Part shown: one piece after another, positions 8,740 to 16,965 of the stretch
Numbering within the stretch: position 1 is the first letter of the stretch
Layout of the letters: the number at the start of each line of letters is the position of its first letter
Assembly (NCBI GenBank): GCA_028485475.2
Contig: CP144143.1
Span: 1,860,001 to 1,924,000 of the forward strand
DNA: 64,000 nt
Direction: 5' to 3'
Origin: Chitinophagaceae bacterium C216
GTDB taxonomy: Bacteria; Bacteroidota; Bacteroidia; Chitinophagales; Chitinophagaceae
Program-made: the position numbers and the translations under genes
The notes under the pieces: generated by a model
Database searches by the model: none
Seen by the model: only the letters and a program-made list of their open reading frames with translations
What the model was told of the DNA's origin: nothing

Positions 8740-9813
8740 TTAGCCGGGATAATTTTCTAATGCTTCAATTAATTTTTTGTTTTCCTCTTCTGTTCCCACT
8801 GTAATTCTCAGACACCCTTCACAACCTTTTGTGGTGCTGCGGTTTCTTACAATAATGCCTTTGCTTTGCAAATATGTAAAAACATCATTAGCCTGTTTCA
8901 TTTTTACTAATAAAAAGTTGGCGTCCGACGGATATATTTTCTCCGTAATGGGAAGTTTGGCTAATGCTTCTTCTAGCCAGGTGCGTTGGGCAATGGTGAA
9001 TTTTGTCCATTCATTTACCTGCATCACGTTCTTGAGTGCCTGCAGAGCCAACTTTTGCGTAGCTTCGTTGATGTTGTAAGGATATTTTACGTTGTTCATA
9101 TAACCTATGATTTCCTTACTCGCAAATGCAAGCCCTATACGCAATGCGGCAAGTCCCCAAGCTTTAGACAAGGTTTGCATCACCACCAGATTGGGATAAT
9201 CCACAAGTTGCGTTGTGAAAGTTTTTTGACGGGCGTAATTGATATAAGCTTCATCAATCACCACAATGCCATCGAAGTTATTTAATACGATTTCAATATC
9301 CTGTCTATTGATGCTATTGCCGGTAGGATTATTAGGCGAACAAATAAAAATAAGCTTAGTGCGATCATCCACTGCGTCTGCAATAGCCTGAATATCTAAT
9401 TGATAATCGCTTGTGAGCGGCACTTCTTTCACTTGCACATTGTTAATAGCTGCACAAACGCTGTACATGCCATAAGTAGGAGGGAGAATGATTATATTAT
9501 CTATTCCCGGCTCACAGAAAATACGCATCAGTACATCAATTGCTTCATCACTACCGTTGCCACAGAAGATGTTTTCAACAGGAACACCTTTGATATTGCT
9601 GATCTGTTTTTTAAGTTCCAACTGAAGCGGGTCGGGGTAGCGATTCAGCGGTTCATGCAGGTTGCCGATATCCAAGGACACCGGAGAACCGATAGCATTT
9701 TCGTTAGCATCCAGCATTACACTTGCTTCGCCTGTGAACTCGTGACGAGCAGTGCTGTAAGGAGCTAGTGATTTTATATTATCTCTTATCAAGTATTCTA
9801 AATTAAATTCCAT
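8740..9813 (-). CDS. hisC: Histidinol-phosphate aminotransferase
   Basis: A 357-residue class I/II PLP aminotransferase converting imidazole acetol phosphate to histidinol phosphate. The PLP lysine is in QTLSKAWGLAALRIG. Other fold-type I signatures are CSPNNPTGN and VIDEAYINY, and the C-terminal substrate arginine is in GCLRITVGT. Length and order in the operon (40 nt after hisD) are standard. Confidence 0.96.
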   Translation of the reverse strand: MEFNLEYLIRDNIKSLAPYSTARHEFTGEASVMLDANENAIGSPVSLDIGNLHEPLNRYPDPLQLELKKQISNIKGVPVENIFCGNGSDEAIDVLMRIFCEPGIDNIIILPPTYGMYSVCAAINNVQVKEVPLTSDYQLDIQAIADAVDDRTKLIFICSPNNPTGNSINRQDIEIVLNNFDGIVVIDEAYINYARQKTFTTQLVDYPNLVVMQTLSKAWGLAALRIGLAFASKEIIGYMNNVKYPYNINEATQKLALQALKNVMQVNEWTKFTIAQRTWLEEALAKLPITEKIYPSDANFLLVKMKQANDVFTYLQSKGIIVRNRSTTKGCEGCLRITVGTEEENKKLIEALENYPG

Positions 9814-9853
9814 ATGTTCTGTACTAGTAATGATGCGTGATGCAATACGTGTA

Positions 9854-11143
9854 TTATTTCGCTTTTTTAATATGCCTTAATCTTACTTTTACTGCTTCGC
9901 TATGCGCCTGCAGCCCTTCTGCTTCGGCCATGGTTGTAACAGTATTTGCAATATTCTTCAATCCTTCGTCCGTGAGCTGCTGGAATGTAATCTTCTTATA
10001 AAAGCTATCCAGTGATACACCGCTATAGGCGGTAGCATATCCGTTGGTAGGTAAGGTATGATTCGTGCCGCTTGCATAATCGCCCACGCTTTCCGGAGAA
10101 TAATTGCCTATAAAAACCGATCCTGCCGTGTGGATTTCCTTTAGTAGGGCATTGGTGGTTTTGCAAGCCAGAATTAAGTGTTCCGGAGCATAGGTATTGG
10201 AAAAGGCAATGGCATCCTTGATATTTTTCATCAAAACGATGCGTGCGTGCTCTAAAGCTTTTGCAGCTATGTTTTGTCTGGGTAGCAAGCTCAGTTGTTG
10301 TTGGATGGCCACCTCAGTTTGTTTAATAATATCAGCATCGGTACTTACCAATACCACTTGTGAGTCGGTGCCGTGTTCTGCTTGAGCTAAAAGATCTGCA
10401 GCAACAAAAGCGGGGTTGGCTGTTTTATCTGCAATTACCAACACCTCCGAAGGTCCGGCAGGCATATCAATAGCCACTTTACTTTGTAAGATTTGTTTAG
10501 CTACCATCACATATTGATTGCCCGGACCAAAGATTTTATTTACGGCCGGTATCGTTTTAGTGCCGTAAGCCATGGCCGCAATGGCCTGTGCGCCACCTAC
10601 TTTAAAAATGCGTGTTATACCACACAAAGAGGCTGCAAATAGAATGGCATCGTGCACTTTTCCGTTTTTATCCGGAGGTGTACAAAGTACAATTTCTTTA
10701 CATCCCGCAATAGATGCTGGTACCCCCAGCATGAGCACTGTAGAAAATAACGGAGCCGAACCGCCTGGAATGTATAATCCTACTTTTTCGATGGGTCTTG
10801 TTTCGCGCCAACAGGTTACACCTTTGGTCGTTTCAATCTTTACAATAGCCTGTTTTTGCGAACTATGAAACTTGTGAATATTATTTTTTGCCTGTAGAAT
10901 GGCCTTTTTTAAAGAGGGGTCAATATTTCGGATAGCAGCGTTGATTTCTTGTGTTGTGACGGAAAGGTTCTTCAGTATAATGCCATCGAACTTTTGCGCA
11001 TATTTTTTTAAAGCCGCATTACCGTTATTGGCGACATCATAAATAATGGCATTTACAGCAGGAAATATCGAACTGCTGTCCATTACAGGCCGCTGGCATA
11101 TCGAGGGCCACTGTTTTGCGGAAGGATATTTATAGCGTTTCAA
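9854..11143 (-). CDS. hisD: Histidinol dehydrogenase
   Basis: A 429-residue NAD- and zinc-dependent enzyme performing the last two oxidations to histidine. Motifs include FIPGGSAPLFST-like VGLYIPGGSAPLFSTVLM, FGPGNQYVMVAKQ, IDMPAGPSEVLVIAD, AEHGTDSQVVLVS (zinc region) and YAPEHLIL with the catalytic Glu-His pair. Length is normal. It follows hisG by 56 nt. Confidence 0.97.
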   Translation of the reverse strand: MKRYKYPSAKQWPSICQRPVMDSSSIFPAVNAIIYDVANNGNAALKKYAQKFDGIILKNLSVTTQEINAAIRNIDPSLKKAILQAKNNIHKFHSSQKQAIVKIETTKGVTCWRETRPIEKVGLYIPGGSAPLFSTVLMLGVPASIAGCKEIVLCTPPDKNGKVHDAILFAASLCGITRIFKVGGAQAIAAMAYGTKTIPAVNKIFGPGNQYVMVAKQILQSKVAIDMPAGPSEVLVIADKTANPAFVAADLLAQAEHGTDSQVVLVSTDADIIKQTEVAIQQQLSLLPRQNIAAKALEHARIVLMKNIKDAIAFSNTYAPEHLILACKTTNALLKEIHTAGSVFIGNYSPESVGDYASGTNHTLPTNGYATAYSGVSLDSFYKKITFQQLTDEGLKNIANTVTTMAEAEGLQAHSEAVKVRLRHIKKAK

Positions 11144-11199
11144 CGTATCTGATTTTATGTGTAAGACACTAATCGGTTTTATCTTTTTTGACGCCCGGC

Positions 11200-12123
11200 T
11201 TACTCAATAATCTTCTCAATGGGCAAAATTAAAATTCCTTCGGCGCCGGCGGCTTTTAGTTTTTCAATCACATTCCAAAAATCATTTTCGCTAATAACCG
11301 AGTGCACCGACGACCAACCTTCTTTAGCCAGTGGCACGATGGTGGGGCTGCTGATGCCCGGCAAGTATTTGCAAATAGTTTCCAAGTTTTCGTTTGGAGC
11401 ATTCAGCAATACATATTTGGTGTATTTAGCCTTCTTTACCGAGCGGATGCGGAACAATAGCTGGTCCAGTAGTTCCTGTCTTCTTTTAGACAAATTATTT
11501 CCGGAAATAAGCACCGCTTCGGATTTTAAGATGATCTGATATTCGTACAGTTCGTTGCTGAACAAAGTACTGCCACTACTTACTAGGTCGCAGATGGCGT
11601 CGGCTAGTCCGATGCGGGGGGCAATTTCTACCGAGCCGCTAATAACATGAATGTCTGCATTGATTTTATTTTGCTTCAGCCATTTCTTTAAGATAAATGG
11701 ATAACTGGTAGCAATTTTGATACCGTCCAGTTCCTGAATGCTTTTAGGTTTCTTGCCTTTGGGAAGGGCGATGGATAATCTGCATTTCCCATAACCGAGA
11801 CGTTCCAGAATTTTTGTGTCCTTATTTTTTTCGAGCACCACGTTTTCGCCTACAAATCCGATATCTGCCACACCGTCCTGTACGTACTCAGGGATATCAT
11901 CATCACGCAGAAATAATATTTCCGCATCGAAATTGTCAACACTTATTTTTAGTTGATTATTGCCTGCGGGCACGTCAATGCCACATTCTTTCAGCAATTT
12001 CATGGAACCCTCGTTCAGTCTTCCGGATTTTTGCACAGCAATACGCAGTTTTTCAACTTTGCGTGGGGCTTCTTGACTGGTAGACAACGTAGCTTTGGGG
12101 TTCCTTTTAGTAGTTGCTTTCAT
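11200..12123 (-). CDS. hisG: ATP phosphoribosyltransferase, long form
   Basis: 307 residues, committing step of histidine synthesis (ATP + PRPP to PR-ATP). The periplasmic-binding-like catalytic domain begins near residue 26 (KLRIAVQKSGRLNEGS), after a lysine-rich extension that has no other Met to start from. The C-terminal ACT-like HisG_C domain (about residues 230-307) marks the long form, which is feedback-inhibited by histidine and needs no HisZ. It is the first gene of the operon, behind a leader peptide and attenuator at 12171-12298, so both transcriptional and allosteric control by histidine are expected. Confidence 0.96.
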   Translation of the reverse strand: MKATTKRNPKATLSTSQEAPRKVEKLRIAVQKSGRLNEGSMKLLKECGIDVPAGNNQLKISVDNFDAEILFLRDDDIPEYVQDGVADIGFVGENVVLEKNKDTKILERLGYGKCRLSIALPKGKKPKSIQELDGIKIATSYPFILKKWLKQNKINADIHVISGSVEIAPRIGLADAICDLVSSGSTLFSNELYEYQIILKSEAVLISGNNLSKRRQELLDQLLFRIRSVKKAKYTKYVLLNAPNENLETICKYLPGISSPTIVPLAKEGWSSVHSVISENDFWNVIEKLKAAGAEGILILPIEKIIE

Positions 12124-12170
12124 TTTAAACTGTTTATCGTTTTATTAATCGTTAGGCGCTGCTAATAACA

Positions 12171-12197
12171 AAAAAGGCTTACAATTTGTAAGCCTTT
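12171..12197 (-). terminator. his operon attenuator (premature terminator)
   Basis: On the minus strand a 12-bp inverted repeat (AAAGGCTTACAA and its complement, 12197-12173) with a minimal loop is followed by six T, 40 nt before the hisG start. A second copy of GTAAGCC at 12231-12225, right after the leader-peptide stop, can pair with the left arm GGCTTAC and would stop the terminator forming. This is the terminator/antiterminator layout of ribosome-mediated attenuation. Confidence 0.88.
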
Positions 12198-12235
12198 ACA
12201 TATCATTAAATACATAACACCATCGGCTTACTTTT

Positions 12236-12283
12236 TTAAAAGTATGCGAAATGATGATGAGTATGTATGTTATTTCTTTTCAT
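12236..12283 (-). CDS. hisL: Histidine leader peptide
   Basis: A 15-residue ORF reading MKRNNIHTHHHFAYF, with four His codons in a run of five. It ends five bases before the antiterminator segment GTAAGCC (12231-12225) and 39 nt upstream of the attenuator stem. A ribosome stalled at the His codons leaves the antiterminator free. One that reaches the stop would cover it and let the terminator form. The ORF is too short for normal gene calling. The function is inferred from codon content and position, which match his leaders of proteobacteria, although the sequence is unrelated. Confidence 0.88.
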   Translation of the reverse strand: MKRNNIHTHHHFAYF

Positions 12284-12290
12284 TGCGGGG

Positions 12291-12298
12291 CAAATATA
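12291..12298 (-). promoter_or_regulatory. -7 box of the his operon promoter
   Basis: TATATTTG on the minus strand fits TAnnTTTG. It ends 8 nt before the leader-peptide ATG, so the transcript would have only about 5 nt before the start codon. No clear TTTG is seen at -33. Confidence 0.6.
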
Positions 12299-12398
12299 TA
12301 GCTTTTTATTAAAAAGACCTTTAAAATTTGAAAATCTTGTCTTCATTTTATCCTGACCAATTCTTATTTCTTTATCTTAGCTCCCGTCAAATAATATT

Positions 12399-13172
12399 AT
12401 GTTACAAATTACAAAGCCTATTGCTTTCATTGACCTGGAAACTACAGGTACGAATCTGGGAACGGATAGAATTGTAGAAATTGCGATTCTAAAATTACTC
12501 CCTGATGGTACAAAAACAGTAAAAAGAAAGCTGATTAATCCCGAAATGCCCATTCCCAAATCCTCCAGCGATATTCATGGAATTACCGATGAGATGGTAA
12601 AAGATGCCCCCACATTTGCACAGGCAGCCCATGAGTTGAAACAGGTACTGGATGATTGCGATTTGGCCGGATACAATTCAAATCGGTTTGATATACCGCT
12701 ACTGGTAGAAGAGTTTTTACGTGTAGGTGTGGATTTTGATATGAAGGGTAGAAGAATGATAGATGTGCAGGCGATTTTTCATAAAATGGAACAGCGCACC
12801 TTGAGTGCTGCCTATAAGTTCTATTGTGGTAAGGTGCTGGATGACGCACATTCTGCCCTTGCCGATGCTACCGCTACACATGAGGTATTATTGGCTCAAT
12901 TAGAGCGTTATCCCGAATTGGGCAATACTGTAGAATCTATACACAAGTTTTTGGGCGAGGAGCCTATTATTGATTTTGCTCGCCGATTCGTAATGAGCAA
13001 TGGAGTGGAGGTATTTAACTTCGGAAAATACAAAGGTCAGCCAATCGCTGAGGTGTTGGCTAGAGAGCCGCAATATTACGACTGGATGATGAAAGGCGAT
13101 TTTCCGCAACAAACCAAACAAAAGCTCACGGAAATTTTTACCAGAGTAAAACTAAAAGGTTTGAAATCCTAA
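12399..13172 (+). CDS. DnaQ-like 3'-5' exonuclease with C-terminal extension
   Basis: 257 residues. The N-terminal DEDDh exonuclease domain shows ExoI FIDLETTG (D12, E14), ExoII NSNRFDIPLL (D98) and ExoIII DAHSALADA (H151, D156), so all catalytic residues are present. The last 60 residues (FNFGKYKGQPIAEVL, then YYDWMMKGDFP) form a separate small domain seen in several Bacteroidota DnaQ-like proteins and in stand-alone DUF3820-type proteins. It is not the polymerase III epsilon tail, so a repair or RNA-trimming exonuclease is as likely as a replication proofreader. The gene starts a plus-strand run. Confidence 0.88.
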   Translation: MLQITKPIAFIDLETTGTNLGTDRIVEIAILKLLPDGTKTVKRKLINPEMPIPKSSSDIHGITDEMVKDAPTFAQAAHELKQVLDDCDLAGYNSNRFDIPLLVEEFLRVGVDFDMKGRRMIDVQAIFHKMEQRTLSAAYKFYCGKVLDDAHSALADATATHEVLLAQLERYPELGNTVESIHKFLGEEPIIDFARRFVMSNGVEVFNFGKYKGQPIAEVLAREPQYYDWMMKGDFPQQTKQKLTEIFTRVKLKGLKS

Positions 13173-13232
13173 TATCAAAGGGATAAGCATGAATGGGCGA
13201 TGTGCTGCATGGTTTAACTAAATGGAGACTGT

Positions 13233-13991
13233 TTGGATAAATTAGTAATTATACCGACTTATAACGAAAAGGAGAATGTAAAAAACATTCTTGAGGCAGT
13301 ATTTGGCCTACCCGGAGATTTTCATGTCTTGATTGTGGATGATGGTTCTCCTGACGGCACCGCCGATATTGTCAAGCAAATGCAGGCCGACTATCCGGGT
13401 AAATTACATCTGGAAGAACGAAAGGGGAAGCTGGGGCTGGGTACCGCCTATATACACGGTTTCAAATGGGCGTTGGCAAGAGGATATTCCTTCATCTTTG
13501 AGATGGATGCCGATTTCTCTCACAATCCGAATGACTTACTCAGGTTATACGATGCCTGTAAGAATGGAGGTGCCGATGTGGCTGTGGGAAGCCGTTATGT
13601 AAAAGGAGGCGGCTTTGTCAACTGGCCGGCCAACCGAATTTTATTGTCCAAAGGGGGATCTCTGTATACCCGCTTAATTACTTGGCTACCGGTAAAAGAT
13701 CCTACAGCGGGATTTGTGTGTTATAAATCCGAAGTACTGGAAGCCATCGATTTTGATAATATTACATTTGTGGGTTATGCTTTTCAGATTGAAATGAAAT
13801 TTGCTACTTGGAAATTAGGTTTTAAAATCAAAGAAGTGCCTATTATTTTCCAAGACAGAACCCAAGGCAAATCCAAAATGAATAAAGGTATTGTGAAGGA
13901 AGGTATACTGGGCGTTTTAAATCTTCGCTGGCAAAGCTTGTTTAAAAATTATCGGAAGAAGGTACGTACCAAAACATCAATACACTCATAG
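13233..13991 (+). CDS. Polyprenol monophosphomannose synthase-like glycosyltransferase (GT2, Dpm1-like)
   Basis: 252 residues. The frame closes with a stop at 13215 and holds no ATG before residue 1, so the start is TTG at 13233, giving MDKLVIIPTYNEKENV. GT-A/GT2 features are VDDGSPDGTAD, the DXD-like EMDADFSHNP, and DRTQGKSKMN, the signature of dolichol- or polyprenol-phosphate mannosyltransferases. There are no C-terminal membrane helices, so it is the soluble bacterial type that makes a lipid-linked sugar donor at the inner membrane. The sugar is not certain. It is followed 26 nt later by the DUF4268 gene. Confidence 0.9.
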   Translation: MDKLVIIPTYNEKENVKNILEAVFGLPGDFHVLIVDDGSPDGTADIVKQMQADYPGKLHLEERKGKLGLGTAYIHGFKWALARGYSFIFEMDADFSHNPNDLLRLYDACKNGGADVAVGSRYVKGGGFVNWPANRILLSKGGSLYTRLITWLPVKDPTAGFVCYKSEVLEAIDFDNITFVGYAFQIEMKFATWKLGFKIKEVPIIFQDRTQGKSKMNKGIVKEGILGVLNLRWQSLFKNYRKKVRTKTSIHS

Positions 13992-14017
13992 TTGTTCACT
14001 TTTGTATCCCACAACGA

Positions 14018-14473
14018 ATGTATAGCAAAGCAGAAGCGTCTAATATCAGAAGGGAATTTTGGACAACATTCGGCATGTACATGAAGCCGATTCATAATGC
14101 CCATGGGGATACCATCAATTGGGTAAATTATAAAACCGGTATTCGTCACCTTTATTTTCGAATGGATGCCGATCGCAGATTTGCTTCTATTGCCATAGAA
14201 TTGAAACATGCTGATAAGGAAGAGCGATTGAAGGTTTATCGGAAGCTGGAAGCATTGAAATCTTATTTTCACGAAATCATGGAGGAGGAGTGGGACTGGC
14301 AGCAGGTATTTTATGATGAAGATGGAAGTGAAGCTTCGCGAATTATTATGATGTTGCAAGATGTGAGTGTATTCAATAAAGATACCTGGCCCTCCATCAT
14401 TTCATTCTTTAAGCAAAGAATTATTAAGCTCGATGCTTTTTGGAATGATGTGAAATTTCAGTTTGAAGAGTAA
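14018..14473 (+). CDS. DUF4268 domain protein
   Basis: 151 residues, soluble, made almost entirely of one DUF4268 domain (SNIRREFWTTFGMYM near the N terminus, FYDEDGSEASRII in the middle, WPSIISFFKQRIIKLDAFW at the end). The family is uncharacterised. Distant members occur at the C terminus of nuclease-like proteins, but no nuclease motif is visible here. It sits between the glycosyltransferase and an esterase without a clear functional link. Confidence 0.8.
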   Translation: MYSKAEASNIRREFWTTFGMYMKPIHNAHGDTINWVNYKTGIRHLYFRMDADRRFASIAIELKHADKEERLKVYRKLEALKSYFHEIMEEEWDWQQVFYDEDGSEASRIIMMLQDVSVFNKDTWPSIISFFKQRIIKLDAFWNDVKFQFEE

Positions 14474-14512
14474 AGCATGCGATAACGATTGCTAAACGTA
14501 TAATTTCGACAT

Positions 14513-15424
14513 ATGAAAAATTGGATTTGTATATTCCTTTTGTTTTTTGCAAGTATGACGTATGCACAGGATACTTTGCCACTTTATGAAGTAATACCCA
14601 ACAGCAAGCCGGCGGATAATCTGGAAAAAAGCGAAACGGCAGCAGATGGTATTACGCGTGTCAGTGAGGTCTCTGTACCACAGTTAATTGTATTTAGACC
14701 TGCCAATCCCAATGGAACTGCAGTAATTATTTGTCCGGGAGGTGGTTATCGTATTCTGGCTATTACACACGAAGGATATGATGTGGCAAGAGAATTGAAT
14801 AAGTGGGGAGTGACAGCTTTTGTATTGAAATATCGCTTACCTAGCGATCGCACCATGTTGGATCGTTCTATAGGCCCTCTGCAGGATGCAGAGCGCGCTA
14901 TACAGCTAGTGCGTGAGCATGCGCGTGAGTGGGGCATTAATCCTAAAAAAATAGGAATTATGGGTTTTTCTGCAGGAGGGCATCTGGCAGCGTCGCTTTC
15001 TACGCGTTATAGAGAATCATTAATTGAAAATCCTAAGAAAACTTCCTTTAGACCCGATTTCTCCGTATTGGTATATCCTGTAATTAGTTTTACAGATAGC
15101 CTCACACATATGGGCAGCCGGAATAATTTAATAGGTTCCAATCCTTCGGAAAGTCGGATAAAAAAATACTCCAATGAATTCAATATAGATAAGAAAACAC
15201 CACCTGCTTTTTTAATTCATGCTAAAGATGATAAAACAGTATCCATAGGCAATGCTTATGCTTACTACAATACCCTGCAACAACTGAAAATTCCGGCAGC
15301 TTTAAAAGTATACGAAACAGGGGGGCACGGATTTGGTATGTATAATAAAAAGGAAGCACATAACTGGATGGGAGAATTAAAAGCTTGGATGCAACAACAA
15401 AAATTCCTGCCCAATACTCTTTAA
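14513..15424 (+). CDS. Secreted alpha/beta hydrolase, acetylxylan-esterase-like
   Basis: 303 residues with a signal peptide (MKNWICIFLLFFASMTYAQ). The alpha/beta-hydrolase fold is shown by the oxyanion-hole motif ICPGGGY, the nucleophile elbow MGFSAGGHLAAS (S153), the acid in LIHAKDDKTV and the histidine in ETGGHGFG. This is the BD-FAE/AXE-type arrangement, suggesting removal of acetyl or feruloyl groups from plant polysaccharides in the periplasm or outside. No polysaccharide-utilisation locus is next to it, so the substrate is open. Confidence 0.87.
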   Translation: MKNWICIFLLFFASMTYAQDTLPLYEVIPNSKPADNLEKSETAADGITRVSEVSVPQLIVFRPANPNGTAVIICPGGGYRILAITHEGYDVARELNKWGVTAFVLKYRLPSDRTMLDRSIGPLQDAERAIQLVREHAREWGINPKKIGIMGFSAGGHLAASLSTRYRESLIENPKKTSFRPDFSVLVYPVISFTDSLTHMGSRNNLIGSNPSESRIKKYSNEFNIDKKTPPAFLIHAKDDKTVSIGNAYAYYNTLQQLKIPAALKVYETGGHGFGMYNKKEAHNWMGELKAWMQQQKFLPNTL

Positions 15425-15442
15425 CACTTTAAACATCGTTTT

Positions 15443-16846
15443 ATGAAGATAGCTTTTCATGGCGCGGCACAAACTGTTACCGGCTCAAAACATTTAATTA
15501 CCCTGAAAAATGGCAAAAAACTTTTATTGGATTGTGGCATGTTTCAGGGGATGGGAGAGGAGACGGCTTCGCTTAACCGCGATTTCGGATTTGTGAGTAG
15601 TGAAGTGGATGCCATGATACTTTCTCATGCACATATTGATCACTCGGGGCTTATTCCCAAGCTCGTAGCAGAAGGATTTCAAGGAAAAATCTTCTGTAGC
15701 CCGGCTACAAAAGACCTTACACGTATCTTATTATTGGATAGTGCAGAAATTCAGGAAAGTGAGGCGCGCTTTGCTGAAAAAAAGATTACAGCCTCTACTC
15801 ATGATGTATTAAAACCGCTTTACACCATGGAGGATGTAAAGCAAGCACTGCCTTTGTTTGTAGCTAAGGAATATGGAGATTGGTTTGAAGTAATGGAAGG
15901 TGTGGAATGTATGTTTACCGATGCGGGTCATATTATCGGCAGTCAGTGTGTGCATCTCAAAATTAAAGAAGGGGGTAAGGACACCAGGATTACCTTCAGC
16001 GGTGATTTGGGCCGTTATCGCGATATTATTTTACGCTCTCCAGAAGTGTTTCCCCAAGCGGATTATATCATACTAGAATCTACATATGGCAATAGCTTGC
16101 ATGACAATATTACAGGTACGCTCGAGTTGTTAGAACATTGGATTAATCGGGTGTGCGTAGAGCGCAAAGGGAAACTTATTTTGCCAGCATTTAGTGTAGG
16201 TCGTACGCAAGAAATACTCTACTTTCTCAATCAACTCGATTTGGAAAATAGGTTGCCTAAGATCCCTTACTTTGTAGATAGTCCGTTGAGTATTGAAGCT
16301 ACAGATATGGTAAAGCGTTATCCGCAATATTTCAATAAGCGGATACAGAATATTATGAAGAGTGATGAAGATCCGTTTATGTTCCCCGGATTGGTATATA
16401 TAAAGTCTGTTCAGGAATCTAAAGCCCTCAACTATCGTAATGGCCCGATGGTGATTATTTCCGCTAGTGGTATGGCGGATGCCGGAAGGGTGAAACATCA
16501 TATCAGTAATAATATTGAAAACTCCAAAAACGCCATTGTGATGACGGGTTATTGTGAACCCAGCTCACTGGGAGCAAGACTACTGTCTGGTGCAAAGGAG
16601 GTGGGCATCTTTGGGGTAGAACATCAGGTGAACGCCGAAATAGGAGAGATAAGAAGTATGAGCGCCCACGGTGATTATGAAGACTTATGTCAGTGGCTGG
16701 CATGTCAAGATCCGCGGGAAGTAAAAAAGCTTTTCTTGGTGCATGGAGAGCCTGAAGTACAACAGGAATTTAAAAAGCGATTGTTGAAAAAAGGTTTTCA
16801 GGACGTGGTGATACCTACAAGACATTTCGAAACAGGCCTGGAATAA
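15443..16846 (+). CDS. Metallo-beta-lactamase/beta-CASP ribonuclease-like protein
   Basis: 467 residues. The MBL zinc motif SHAHIDHSGL (H62, H64, D66, H67) is followed by a further Zn ligand in TDAGHIIGSQ, FSGDLGR, and the beta-CASP motifs LESTYGN, ISASGMADAGRVKHH and MSAHGDYEDL. This is the CPSF73/Ysh1-like branch, widespread in bacteria and archaea and thought to process RNA. It is cytoplasmic with no signal peptide. It lies 18 nt after the esterase gene, and its stop codon lies inside the loop of a terminator hairpin. Confidence 0.92.
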   Translation: MKIAFHGAAQTVTGSKHLITLKNGKKLLLDCGMFQGMGEETASLNRDFGFVSSEVDAMILSHAHIDHSGLIPKLVAEGFQGKIFCSPATKDLTRILLLDSAEIQESEARFAEKKITASTHDVLKPLYTMEDVKQALPLFVAKEYGDWFEVMEGVECMFTDAGHIIGSQCVHLKIKEGGKDTRITFSGDLGRYRDIILRSPEVFPQADYIILESTYGNSLHDNITGTLELLEHWINRVCVERKGKLILPAFSVGRTQEILYFLNQLDLENRLPKIPYFVDSPLSIEATDMVKRYPQYFNKRIQNIMKSDEDPFMFPGLVYIKSVQESKALNYRNGPMVIISASGMADAGRVKHHISNNIENSKNAIVMTGYCEPSSLGARLLSGAKEVGIFGVEHQVNAEIGEIRSMSAHGDYEDLCQWLACQDPREVKKLFLVHGEPEVQQEFKKRLLKKGFQDVVIPTRHFETGLE

Positions 16847-16862
16847 ACAGGCCTTGTTTTTT
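16834..16862 (+). terminator. Terminator overlapping the beta-CASP gene stop codon
   Basis: AGGCCTG (16834-16840) pairs with CAGGCCT (16848-16854). The 7-nt loop contains the stop codon TAA, and a T-rich tail follows. Confidence 0.75.
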
Positions 16863-16965
16863 ATCAGCCCGGGGCTAACTATGGGCCGATAGGGTAATGT
16901 GATATAAAGCTGAGTATTTACAGGTCGGAAAAAATAATTATCTTTCTTGTAAAATATGCAAACCC

